DNA of 64,000 nt from Bryum argenteum. Its lineage: Eukaryota > Streptophyta > Bryopsida > Bryales > Bryaceae. A program made the position numbers and the translations under genes. Positions 11,081 to 21,845 of this stretch are shown one piece after another. Below the pieces are notes generated by a model, which did no database searches, was not told where the DNA came from, and worked only from the letters and a program-made list of their open reading frames with translations. Numbering within the stretch: the stretch's first letter is position 1; each line of letters opens with the position of its first letter. The DNA is taken from positions 18,148,727 through 18,212,726 of the forward strand of contig CM073327.1 in NCBI GenBank assembly GCA_037043015.1, given 5' to 3'.

Positions 11081-12160
11081 CTGAATGCCAGCAATAAATA
11101 AACAATCATGAGAAACCACTGGTAGCTAAATCTATGTGCAGTCAGAAATGCTTACTACCATTATGAATATATGACCATTAAGCTAGACTCGAGCTGAATG
11201 GACTTCAAGATCAGAAGTCACCACTCAGTCACGATGCAAGTGTATACTGTCGACCGTTTAGCTCGAATCGAGCTAAATGGTCATCACACGCTGCTAACGC
11301 CGAGGTAAGCGTGATGAACGATTTTCGAATGAACATTTAGCTCGACTCGAGCTAAATGGTCTTCGAGATAATTGTTCACCATTCACCGCGAAGCAGTCAA
11401 ACCAGGATGACCATTTAGCACGGCTCGAGCTAAATGTTCTTGACGATCTAAATACATTTTGTTTACCCCGAAGCATGTCGAAGAGGAAGACCATTTAGCT
11501 CGAGTCGAGCTAAATAGTCATCCAGGATCAACAGCTTCGCGGTAAGCGTGATGAACAGTTATCTAAATGACTATTTAGCTCGACTCGAGCTAAATGGTCT
11601 TCAAGATAACTGTTCAACGCTCACCACGACGCAGTTAAAACCGGATGACCATTTAGCTCGAGTGGAGCTAAATGGGCATACCACTCCGATGTAGGTTAAG
11701 CCCATTTAGCTCGAGTCGAGCTAAATGGGCTTGCACTGAGTTAAAACTGTACGCCCATTTAGCTCGACTCGAGCTAAATGGGCTTGAACTGCTCTGATAC
11801 AATGCAAGCCCATTTAGCTCGACTCGAGCTAAATGGGCGTCTTCTCAGAAGGATCAAGCCCATTTAGCTCGACTCGAGCTAAATGGTCTTCGAGTGAGTC
11901 CTTCATTACAGGACTTCAGGAGCATATCATGCATATGTTATATGAAATCGCCTCGATATTCGTGCGCGACAAAGAAATACTATAAATCGTTCTTGGGAAT
12001 CGTGCGAAAGTAAAAAAGATCTTTGCCTCGATTTCCGTGCACAACTAAACCGACGATATCCACATTGTTATCAGGAATGCACCACGATGAACGCAAGATA
12101 TGACCAATTAACAACAATCTTTTCTTATACATTGACATTGAGGATTTAGATCGAACTTAC
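11081..12160 (-). other. Predicted first intron of the DUF7869-type gene, hairpin-filled
   Basis: In the leftward sense a strong donor (GTGAGG then GTAAGTTCG, about 12160) and an acceptor (GGCATTCAG, 11081) just before the start codon bound a 1.08-kb intron. It contains about eleven copies of the 21-bp hairpin (11180-11890). This is a prediction from splice motifs only. Confidence 0.55.
11180..11890. repeat. Left hairpin cluster (about 11 copies)
   Basis: The unit has a 10-bp arm TTTAGCTCGA, one central base (C, G or A) and the reverse-complement arm. It is usually extended by CCA/TGG or GCCCA/TGGGC to 13-15-bp arms. Copies start near 11185, 11257, 11333, 11410, 11489, 11568, 11645, 11700, 11753, 11809 and 11858. 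Spacing is about 75 bp, then about 50 bp. Spacers repeat only in part. Confidence 0.9.
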
Positions 12161-12600
12161 CCTCACGCCGTGCTTGACAGCTGCGGTATTTCAACGAAGG
12201 CCTGGGGCATCCTCAAAAGCACCACGCGCATCAACTCCAGAGCTTCTGAGAGTCTTAAACCCTAAACAAGATTTGCAAAACCGGAAGCACTAATGGTAAT
12301 AGGTAGTTTAGGCTAAACGTAGTGTACAGAGACGAAGTGCAAAGATGCGAAGGTGCGGAGGTGAGGCGAAGGGCAACAGGAGCGACGCCGTAGAGGAGCG
12401 GAAAGAGCACAGGAGCGGAGCCGGAGAGGAGCGGAAAGAGCACAGGAGCGCAGCAGGAGCGAAGGAGCGGAAAGAGCAAAGGAGCGGAAAGAGCACAGGA
12501 GCGAAGCAAGAGAGGAGCCGAAAGCGCATAGTGCGCCAATGAGGAGAGAGCTAGAGCAAGCGGGAAGAGAAATGGCGCCAAACAAGATCACGAACTCAAA
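12161..12600 (-). other. Predicted non-coding first exon and promoter-proximal region, leftward unit
   Basis: Read leftward this is a pyrimidine-rich leader with tandem GAGCGGAAAGAGCACAG-like units (plus-strand wording, about 12390-12530), ending at the donor near 12160. Long open frames on both strands are low-complexity and have no start or domain of note. It mirrors the pyrimidine-rich leader at 16700-17085 on the other side. Confidence 0.5.
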
Positions 12601-12639
12601 ATAGAAAGGGCGCCAAATACGGCCAGTAACGGTATAGAG

Positions 12640-15600
12640 TAAAAGCGACGTGGATGGGAACTTGGGGGGAAACGGGGAACTTCACAAGGAACGGGGAACT
12701 TCGCAAGGAACGAGGACATCTTCGGAAATTTGGGAGGAACGAGGACATCTTAGGCCAGTAAAATCATTTGAAGTTAAGTCGCACAGAAATTTGTAATACT
12801 TCTAAAAATAGAAATTACATAATTGTAATAATAAAAACCGGATTCGGGAGGACAATGGATAACCCAAACTCAAATGAACAAAATAATCTCATATTGAGCA
12901 CTAGAATGTTAAACTCTTAATGCGCCGAATGTCAAAAAACGACATTTTGAATAGAAAGCATAACTTTGAATAGCCATATCTTCTTCGTCCGAGGTCCGTT
13001 TTGAATGATATCACTTAGGTTTTGCTCCAAATCAAGTCTAGTTTCTATTCTAAACTTTGCAAAAAGTATGAAATAATGAAATGCACTTAAGTGAAAACAA
13101 CTCTTTTATTTTATTGGAACTCCAAGCATGGAGCATGTATTATGATTGCAAGCCAATTACGTGAAATTAAAAAGAGTTTTTCATGATTCGCTTTTTCATA
13201 ATCATGATCTTAAGGTGATTCTTTACAACTTTATAGTCTTTAAGCCTAGCGTTTATGCTTAATTGATTAAAATCGATAGGTGTTGTGAAGTATAATTGTA
13301 AGATTTGTATTTACTAAATTACATGTAATATTAAAAGATAAATACTTTACACGTTGAAACAGTTATAGTAAATATTATATTCAAATTATTTAAATGTGAT
13401 TCTATAAGATTAGTTTCTAGTCAATTAGGTGTGGTGTATCACGTATGATATTCAATTAAGTTGAATGTGATATTCTACAAATGGCCATTATAAACATAAT
13501 ATTCAAGATATTTATGTGATATAATATCATCTAAATATTTAGACAGGGAATAAGTTGAGAAATCATAAGTTTATTACGTATTTCTTAAACTCGTGTTATT
13601 TCAATAAGATATTTTAAGTATATTACTTAAAGTATATTACTTAAAGTATAATACTTAAAGTATACTATATTTAAAGTATTATATTATTGATTTAAAATTC
13701 AGTGTTGTTAAAATTGAGTGACTATATGTTTTCTGGAAGTTTAGTATTCTATGTGTGATATTCAAACATAATAATATTCTGTTTTACTTCAATTCTTATG
13801 CTAGGATGTTTTATATATTACACTATTCTAAAGTTATTTTCAAAATTTTATAATGTATCCGCATTTACGCTTTTTTATATAGGCGATAAGTAACTTCTAT
13901 GTTTACTTTTCAATCCTCACTCTATAAGTTCAAAAATGATCAACCTTTAAACCTAAACATTTAACTCAATAACCAAAACCTTAATTCCTAAAATCGTTAG
14001 CCTAAATTCTATACTCTAATAGAGAACTCTCGCAACGCATTCAATCTCGTGGCGCACTTCCACTTTCCCCGGGCACATGTCTTTTCGCTATTCCGCCGTT
14101 GTTTTTCTGCCGCTACTCCTCGCTCATGCTACTTTAGCTAATCCTCGCGCTCATTGAATCAATCGATAATTGCTATTGTAAAATGGTTGCAAATGGCACA
14201 TTCATTTTTAGGAGATTTGTATATTAAGCTATGAGAATCAAATGTGTTGGTTCTGCATTAAATTTAAAATTTTGTTATTTGTTTACATGTGCCATGTTTA
14301 CCCTAGCACAATATTTATGTGAAATCGTCATACCTTTTTTATTTAAATATTCTTTACTTAAGTAATAATTTTTGATTAAAGATTAAGGAGTTGAGATTAA
14401 TTTCTGCTTAATATACTAATATGTTTTGTTCAACCATATTGTACTATATGAAAATATATTTCTTATTATAATAAGGTATATTCAAGATTATTGAATATGC
14501 TATTATACACTATATTACTACATTAATTTATATTTAAATAAAAGTTATTATATCAATAGACTAATCTCTTGTATTTTTAAATTTTTAATAATATAAAATG
14601 TCTATCGGTGCTAATAGTTGAATGTGAATATTAATAATGTTTTCTTCCAATAGGATATTTCCTACTAAACGAGGATATGTAGATTAATAATCATGGGCAT
14701 TCGTCATACATAAATTAAATGCAATTTTAATTATGCGTATATACTTTATTTTATTCCGTGCTAACAAAGATGCTTATTGCCTACAAATGTACTTAATGTA
14801 GGTCAAATCATTTAACGTTTTACTAATGAAAATTAATTATTTAGAACCAAAAATATCTTTTTTGTGATCTTGTATCTTACTATCTTAAGAAACTAAGGTT
14901 TGCCTATGCAAGAACAAATAAAAAGTTATTTTCCAACACTGAACATTATACCTTCATGATTTATAAGGAAGCTGAATTGGAAATCTTTCATAATTAGTTA
15001 CTTTTAGGAAGTTACTTTTAGAATGCAATTGGGAAATTAAACACTTTTATCTTTACTTAAGAAAGAATACTTACGTATAGGATATGGACTATGCATATCA
15101 GAATTTCAATCAAAATGAGACTCATTCCGTTAAAATGAGATTGACCCTATAAGAAGCTTCTTTGCGAGAAGACATTTAAGAATGACGGCGCGCTCACATC
15201 ACAGTAGTGGTGCATTCTTCAGTTATTTCCTTCTCGCAGTCAGAATTGGTTGCGCTACTTTGACACAAACATATTGATCCAATAGAGGAAGCAATTGCGC
15301 AGGGGAAACAAGTAAAGCAATGAAGTTATAAAAACCATCTTACACTCTCTATTTGCCACTATATTAAATGTTTTTACTTACTTCAATCGTCATTTTCTTT
15401 CTACACATAGTTTTTCCAAGCATATAATATTTTTAACTCGATCACTACAAATATAATCTGGTATTTTATTTATTTACATTTCACGAATTATTCTATGTTT
15501 CTTAACTTTAATTTCCTTTCCTACCAATTAAACATATTTAACTAACATTTTATAAGATAATTACTCTAGGATTTAAAAATATCGTTATTCACTTTATTTT

Positions 15601-16420
15601 GATTACTTACGTATTAATTTAAGCTTTAACAATAGAAATGAACTATTTTAATTCAATGCGTGAAAACAAAAACATATAAAATTAACAAAAACAAATAAAA
15701 TAAATATTTAATTTTAAAGTAAACAGAAAAAAAAAGGAAAAAAAATATACTTCCATTGCTTTCTTGGCAAATCCTAATATTTTGTCTTTAATTATCATAT
15801 GACATGAATTATGATTTAAAGTTATAAAAACCACTCTCCTCACTTTTTTGCGCATACACTAGCACTCGTCTCGTACTTCAAATTATCTTTGGGTTATTGA
15901 ATCCTCATGAAATTTATAGACATAGTTTCATTTGTCTTATGATATATTTCACACTTTCACCACATTCATATGGTCCTATTAAGCTATTGTACGTATTCAA
16001 ATCACCTTCTTTCCATCATTATCTTATTGACCGCTTATTCAAATTAAGGAAAGTTCCACTTAAATGATGACACGTAGATACTTTATTCCTATGATTTATT
16101 TTATGGTACTATAATTTTTATAAGGTTATTATAAGCTAGTCTCAGGACAACTTTTTTTTTCCTTTGCATTTTATTTATTTTTTACCTTATTATTCAAAGT
16201 GCCAATGTGTTAAAACTTTTGTAAGAAACTCATAGCATAGAGATGTGTCTTTCTCACAAATTTCTAAATAACACCATCTAATTTCTAGGGTCATAATTAG
16301 TTAACCTAAAATTTAAAAATATTTTTTCTCATCTTCTATATATTTTCTACATCTTATTCAAAGTTCAGGTCCATAGAGGTAATCTAAACTAAATCGGGAA
16401 AATTAGTTTCGACTTCTTAG
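12640..16420. other. AT-rich spacer between the divergent units
   Basis: About 3.8 kb of AT-rich sequence with no gene. It begins with a purine-rich GGGGAACTT tract (12660-12755). At 12908-13090 it contains a piece similar, in inverted orientation, to the right-hand part of the repeat at 2018-2632, so at least one older insertion lies here. By position it would hold the bidirectional promoter of the element, but no clear core promoter could be picked. Confidence 0.5.
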
Positions 16421-16569
16421 AAATTATTTTGGTGATTTCTAAAATTTATAGAGTCGTTATTACCTACTTCACATACAAAAATTCCTTTGATTCCATTTAT
16501 TTTTTGAAATACATCTCCGCCCCAAATAATAAAACTTCTTTTTTAAAAAATAAAAATAAATTTTTTTGG

Positions 16570-16700
16570 AAATTTCCACCCGGGCAGCCCGGGCAGCTGG
16601 GCAGCCAGCAAATCGGCGGCGGGGCAGCCCGGGCAGCCCGGGCAGCCGGGCAGCCAGCTAAACGGCGGCGGGGCAGCCCGCGCAGGCGGGAGCGCCCTGC
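16570..16700 (+). repeat. GC-rich tandem repeat GGGCAGCCC
   Basis: Short tandem copies of a 9-10-bp unit (CCGGGCAGCC), interrupted twice by CAGCNAAHCGGCGGCG. It lies just upstream of the predicted rightward first exon. Open frames over it on both strands arise from composition. Confidence 0.75.
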
Positions 16701-17085
16701 CGACAGGGTCCCCGCCCCCACTTTCGACCCTCTCTCTTCGTCCGCACCGCCGCAGCCTCCTCCGAAACCTCTCCGCGCTCCGCGATTCGCTCTTTTCTCC
16801 GCTCTGCTCACTCTCCTGCTCCGTGCTACGCGCCGCTTCGCCCTCCTTCGCGCCTCTCCCGCCATCCCTGCTCTTCCGCCTCTGCCGATTTGTGCTACTC
16901 GCGCGCAATTTGCTTTTGCCTTCTCCCTTTTTTATGCTCTTGTTTTAGGTTTTGCTCCTCATCGTGCGAGCTCTGCGTCATACTTTCTTGCGCTTGCTCT
17001 TCCATCTTCGGCCTTGTTTGAGCTTCCAGCATTTCAGCATTCTTCTACGAAGTTATTGGGCGTCCTCGTTTCCTGCTTGATCATG
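16700..17085 (+). other. Predicted non-coding first exon, rightward unit
   Basis: A pyrimidine-rich leader ending at a strong donor (GATCAT then GTAAGTTC, 17085/17086). The open frame across it has no domain. The next exon with a good start codon is at 18518. Confidence 0.45.
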
Positions 17086-18517
17086 TAAGTTCTTACCTCT
17101 GAATTTTAGGTTTTGCATTGAGATTGTCCTTTAGGAGCTTGTTTTGTACGTTGCAGGGCACAATGTTTTCGAATCCTGCTCGAAGTGTAGTGGCTTCACG
17201 CAAATTTGTGTTCATTGCTTCAGAATTTGTGTTTTTCTGCTAGAATGCACTCATTTGAACTTTCAGCTCATTTAGCTCGATGCCCATTTAGCTCGATGCC
17301 CATTTAGCTCGATGCCCATTTAGCTCGATGCCACTTTAGCCCGATTAATTCGATTCATTCATATAGTTCTCCATGCCAACCGAAGCCCATTTAGCTCGAA
17401 TCGAGCTAAATGGTCTCGGACCTCGTTTCAGGCCAAGCCCATTTAGCTCGACTCGAGCTAAATGGGCCTGACCCCATACAGGGTCCGAGACCATTTAGCT
17501 CGAGTCGAGCTAAATGGGCTTCGACTACAGCCAAGTAGTGAGCCCATTTAGCTCGACTCGAGCTAAAAGGGCCTGACCCCATACAAGGTCCGAGACCATT
17601 TAGCTCGAGTCGAGCTAAATGGGCATGGACTACAGCCAAGTAGTGAGCCCATTTAGCTCGACTCGAGCTAAATGGGCCTGACCCCATACAGGGTCCGAGA
17701 CCATTTAGCTCGAGTCGAGCTAAATGGACTTGGACTACAGCCAGGTAGTGACCCATTTAGCTCGACTCGAGCTAAATGGTCTCTGACCCTGTATGGAGTC
17801 AGGCCCATTTAGCTCGAGTCGAGCTAAATGGGCTTGGACTATGGCAAGGTAGTCAGCCTATTTAGCTCGACTCGAGCTAAATGGTCTTGGACCTTGGATG
17901 GGGACATGCCCATTTAGCTCGAGTCGAGCTAAATGGGCTGACTTCTCGTCCGTAGTCTAATCCCATTTAGGCTAGACATAGGCTAAATGGTAACGGATCT
18001 GGAACGTGGCGAGGCCCGTTTAGCTCGATTCGAGCTAAACGGGCTTGACCTGCAAGGAAGCAGTACGCCCATTTAGCTCGACTCGAGCTAAATGGGCCTG
18101 GCCTTGTTCCAGGTTCGTGACCATTTAGCCCGGGTCGGGCTAAATAGGCGAAAAACCCGCTCTGGGGTAGTATGTCCATTTAGCTCGAGTCGAGCTAAAT
18201 GAGCTTATTGCTGCGAAACGGGTTTATAGCCCATTTTGCTCGACCCGTCCTAAATGGGACCGACATTGTTTGCGGTCCGGGCCATTTAGCTCGAGTCGAG
18301 CTAAATGGCCTTCCTGCCATGTAGCAGGTTAACCCAGTTGAGCTCGACTGGGGCTAAATAATCTTGGCAATAAATCTAAACATGTTTGATGGTTTATCTT
18401 GGATCGATCGCCTAGATGATGAGGAAGTGCCACTGCCCCTGTGAATCTTACAGTTTGTTTCTCATTGTTTGAATGACAAAATGCCCGAGAACCAAACAAA
18501 CTGCCAGAATCGTTCAG
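17086..18517 (+). other. Predicted first intron of the ParB-like gene, hairpin-filled
   Basis: The donor is GTAAGTTC at 17086 and the acceptor CGTTCAG ends at 18517, directly before the start codon ATG at 18518. The intron holds the right hairpin cluster. It is the counterpart of 11081-12160 on the leftward side. Confidence 0.5.
17268..18360. repeat. Right hairpin cluster (about 19 copies plus half-sites)
   Basis: The cluster opens with four to five direct copies of a 16-bp half-site (ATTTAGCTCGATGCCC, 17268-17345). About 19 hairpins follow at a very regular spacing of about 52 bp. From 17437 to 17750 two adjacent hairpins plus spacers form a higher-order unit of about 105 bp, repeated three times. 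Arm changes are often paired: near 18014 the arms read CGTTTAG and CTAAACG, and near 18119 TTTAGCCCG and CGGGCTAAA. Base pairing is kept in both. Confidence 0.92.
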
Positions 18518-19980
18518 ATGGCTACAAATGCCCCTGCCGAGTCTGAAATCAACATGGAAGTGGAGCAGCAAGAGTCGGCTCCTGAGGTATTAGTCTACTT
18601 CAGATCTATGTTCCACCCTATTGTGCCCAGTTAGCTCGAATCGAGCTAATTCGCCCTCTATTATTTTGTTATTCACAGGTCACGTATAATATGCAAGCCC
18701 GGAGGGATTCCTTGCACCGATTGAAATCGAATCACCGGACGATCCGCTTTACGCTATTTTTCCGGACGCGCAATGGGAAAATTGTGGACCCCAAAACATT
18801 CCATCAAGTCTTGGTCGATTCGTCCGTTGAACAAGACGCACTTCTTGTTTTATCAACAGTCAGGATCTCACGGGGCGTTTTTGCCCCTGTGTCTTGATGC
18901 CTTCATCGAACTTGTTACCTATGAGGATGAATTTCTCATGATCAAGTTCGAAGCGGTGGAGGTCGAAGGATTCGTCTTCACCATTGTGTTTCCCCCTAAT
19001 GAAGTCCGTTTCTCCCACGACTTCATCCGGAGCTTCATGGTCGGGAAGGTCGATGCCAATCAACTTCATCACATCGACACGAAATTGCAGCCCAATCAGT
19101 CTTCTCCGAAAATCTTCGCCAGGTCCTACATTCCTTACACTGCGCAGATCTGGAAGGCTCTCTCTGATTTCGAGAATGCAAAGAAGAAAGGCAAGGCTCC
19201 AATGAAACGGCCCGGGAATCTACTGTTGCCGGCTCCATCCGGGAATGCTCCGTCGGGTCTAGGCACTCCAGAGGGAAGTCTAGGCGTTCAGGGTATGAAG
19301 CGTCCTAACCCGAATTCTTCCAGCTCTGGATCAAAGAGGAGCAAATCCTCCGGCAGCGCTCTGACGTTCATGAACCCTACCATGAACGTGGCTGTCTCTG
19401 AGAAGGACATCAAGTACGAGGAGGCGACAAAGTCTCTGGAGGACTCTTGGGGGACACCATGGAGAGTGTTATGTATTCGGTCGTGACAATCCCCTTGACG
19501 TGTCGATCGACCTCCTTGACCCTTCCGAACCAAGGTTCATCGTGCGATCTCTCGAACCAGCCGGCATCGCGCATTACAAGAACATCTTGATGAATTCTCT
19601 TGATGTTTCTTCCAGACAAACCATCATCATAATGCCGAAGATCACAACTGCGCCTGAGGTTTGGGATTGGGACGTTCTGATCCAATCTTGTCGGTTCCGA
19701 ATTATCGACGGGCAGCACCACGTTGAGGCTGCGAAACAGTTGATTCGGGACAAGAAGATCGACGAATCGAAGGTCCTCGCCCTTCAGACATGGAAAGCCC
19801 ACGTTGTGTGGCATTCCAACATCAACAAGATTTTGGACGTGTCGGCCATGGCGAACAAGACGAACAATCTTTGGGACGTTCATACCTTCCCTGGGCAACG
19901 AACATCATGGGCGCTAGAAAGGTGCAGGAAGACTATGGCCGCCCGAGAAGCTCAAGAAGCCACATCGACGTGAAACACCG
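18518..19980 (+). pseudogene. ParB/sulfiredoxin-like protein, N-terminal part
   Basis: Exon 1 is 18518-18586 (start ATG after a CAG acceptor; 23 codons, MATNAPAESEIN). A GT-AG intron follows (18587-18678) and exon 2 starts VTYNMQARRDSLHRL. A conserved-looking block (VEGFVFTIVFPPNEVRFSHD) precedes a low-complexity Ser-rich linker. The block at 19500-19900 contains PKITTAPEVWDWDVL, then RIIDGQHHVEAAKQLI, then MANKTNN. The DGQHH motif with the following helix and N-rich turn matches the ParB/Srx-like fold (DGxHR family). The frame shifts at least three times (near 18890, 19480 and 19890). It is followed by an intron (20010-20144) and a methyltransferase-like part, so it is probably one gene to 23901. 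Confidence 0.6.
18587..18678 (+). other. Predicted intron with one hairpin
   Basis: The exon ends CCTGAG before GTATTAG, and the next exon starts after ATTCACAG. A hairpin copy (18631-18649, arms TTAGCTCGA) lies in the middle. Confidence 0.65.
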
Positions 19981-20009
19981 GTTGAATTAGATAACCGGAG
20001 CGTTATGAG

Positions 20010-20144
20010 GTATGACATTACCTCATCCTTGCATTTCCTGGTTGGCTTTGGTTGCATTTTTCCGTCGACGTGTTTGGGATGTCGTTTTAGCTCGACTCGA
20101 GCTAAAACAAAGATAGGTTGTTTCTTAATAGTTTGGCTTTCCTG
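20010..20144 (+). other. Predicted intron with one hairpin
   Basis: The donor GTATGACATT follows GTTATGAG and the acceptor is TTTCCTGCAG. The hairpin at 20085-20107 (arms TTTTAGCTCGA) sits inside. Reading frames resume beyond 20145 with WKRFIIKL-type sequence. Confidence 0.6.
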
Positions 20145-21488
20145 CAGGGCATTCGCTTCTTGCTATGGTGAAGAGGTTCATCGGCATCAACAACAATAAC
20201 GTGAAGGACAAGATCGTCGGACCGTCCGACCTTCGCAACGAGCTCCTCATCATCACATCTCCCGACGACGTCTACGAGTTGTGGAAGAGGTTCATCATCA
20301 AGCTACGATCTCGGAGAGGCGATCGACCCCGACACCGAGCTCCCATTTAATCGGGCGAAAGATCGGAAACCGCCTCAAAGAAGTTCTCCTTGAACAGGGA
20401 GTTCTTCAAGGGATGGGGCGATTGGACGCGGAGAACCTCGAGGTGTTGGCACAAAGACTTGGCCGAACGAGACTCGGATCGAACGTTGCCCTACCCTGGT
20501 GGCCGTCGGGAAGCTGCGAAGAAATACTTCCGGTGCATGAGTGCAAAGCGGTGGGTGGAGAATCGGAAGAGGAAGAACACTGTCATGAGGAACTGCACAA
20601 CCTCAAGCCCTCGCTCGGTTTGTTCGACTCCGAGTGGCACTTCGACGTCGACAACTGGAGGAAGTTTAAGGTGGAATACAATCTGACTCGTCAGACTATG
20701 TCCATGCTTCTCTCCGTCCCGGGCGACTCGTTCTTCACCATCTACCGCCAGAAGAAAGCGAAGAATAGGAGTGCCGCAGAGATATCGGAATATGCAGCTG
20801 AGTTCTTCAAGAAGTTCCTGGATGTCAAAGGGACGTTTCAACCTCCTGAACCGACTGTTTACACGCGGCTCTTTCACTCTTCCGAGTTTAAATTCGGGAG
20901 TTGGGACAAGGACTACGTCTGGAACCAATCAAGTAAGTGTGATTTAGGCTTGATTGATTTGCGAGCTGTCCCGGGGAGCGGAAGTAGAGTGGACGACACA
21001 GAGAGTCCATACTTTCAGGAATTCCTTGATGTGTGGGCAGACACCGTGACCGATCCTCACATCAAGAATCCCGAGGTTTGGATGTTCATCACCTCCAACG
21101 TCGACCGTAACTGCCAGGCAATGGTTTACGTCGACAAGAAGTTGAAGGACGGGTACTCTCGCAAGGCTGCCAACTACATGCCGGCCAGCAACGAGCGTTT
21201 TAACGGCATCGCAGAGGGAAAAGCTTCAGAGAAGCACTTGCTCCCCCTCCTCTTTCTTGTCAAGAAGAGCAGCCATGCTCAGAGTGTGTTGGATTCGATT
21301 CCCTCTGTATTCTACGCTCCAGAGTTGCCCCTGTACTCGAAGCCCGGCGCGTACAGAGAACACCATCTTAGTCTCAGTGATACCGAGCTCCGATTGGAGT
21401 TCTCTTGTCAGTCTTTGAAGATGTTCTCATCTCCGGGAGGGAAGTTTCTATCGATAATGGGTGGCACAAAGCCAATGTTGGCGGAATT
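20145..21488 (+). pseudogene. Degenerate N4/N6 DNA-methyltransferase-like part of the ParB-like gene
   Basis: The frame is open from 20281 to 21492, with an earlier overlapping piece from 20165. Layout is that of a beta-class DNA amino-methyltransferase. A CDLGLIDLRAVPG segment sits where the catalytic D/N-PP-Y/W motif is expected and is followed by PEVWMFITSN. Near the C-terminus, SLKMFSSPGGKFLSIMGGT sits where 'LIKLFSPPGGxVLDPFxGSGT' is expected, then GETYVVIGETEKEAY after the next intron. The catalytic motif reads DLRA, not DPPY, so the domain is probably inactive and may only bind DNA or a partner. ParB-methyltransferase fusions are known in prokaryotic mobile elements. Assignment is by eye and moderate; at least one frameshift lies near 20300. 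Confidence 0.5.
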
Positions 21489-21845
21489 GTAAGTACATTG
21501 CTCCTTTCTTTTAATTTGAATTCCACAAGCTCGTTTAGCTCGAGTCGAGCTAAACGATCCCATGCTCGTTTAGCTCGACTCGAGCTAAACGATCTTATGC
21601 TCGTTTAGCTCGGGTCGAGCCGAACACTCTCATGGTCTTTTTGGCTCGAGTCGAGCTAAACACTCTCATGCTGTTTTAGCTCGACTCGAGCTAAACACTC
21701 TCATGCTGTTTAGCTCGCTTGAGCTAGACACTCCCATGCTTATATCTCTTCATCATGTAATTTGTTCATGGCCTTTTAGCTCGAGTCGAGCTATTTCTTC
21801 TTACTCTTCTTATATGTTTCTCTCGCCTTCTTACGGATGTGCCAG
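21489..21845 (+). other. Predicted intron with about seven hairpins
   Basis: The donor is GTAAGTACATTG at 21489 and the acceptor GTGCCAG ends at 21845. Hairpin copies at about 21533-21805 use a CGTTTAGCTCGA arm, different from the CCATTTAGCTCGA arm of the large clusters, with CACTCTCATGCT spacers. The intron falls inside the methyltransferase-like domain. The reading frame does not continue cleanly across it. Confidence 0.6.

Noticed and set aside
12255-12600. Leu/Ser/Ala-rich ORFs that look like signal peptides
   Set aside because: Products of tandem GAGCGGAAAG units, with no consistent frame. Read as untranslated first exon.
16429-17088. 219-codon plus-strand ORF and overlapping minus-strand ORFs
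   Set aside because: GC-rich low complexity (GGGCAGCCC tandem). All three frames look equally open. Read as leader.
17406-18179. Long minus-strand open frames repeating FSSSRAKW
   Set aside because: They are made entirely of the 21-bp hairpin and its spacers, which happen to lack stops. There is no start context or domain.
17380-18360. CRISPR-like array (regular repeats with spacers)
   Set aside because: The repeats are palindromic, the spacers are themselves repeated, there are no cas genes, and the context is a eukaryotic transposon intron.
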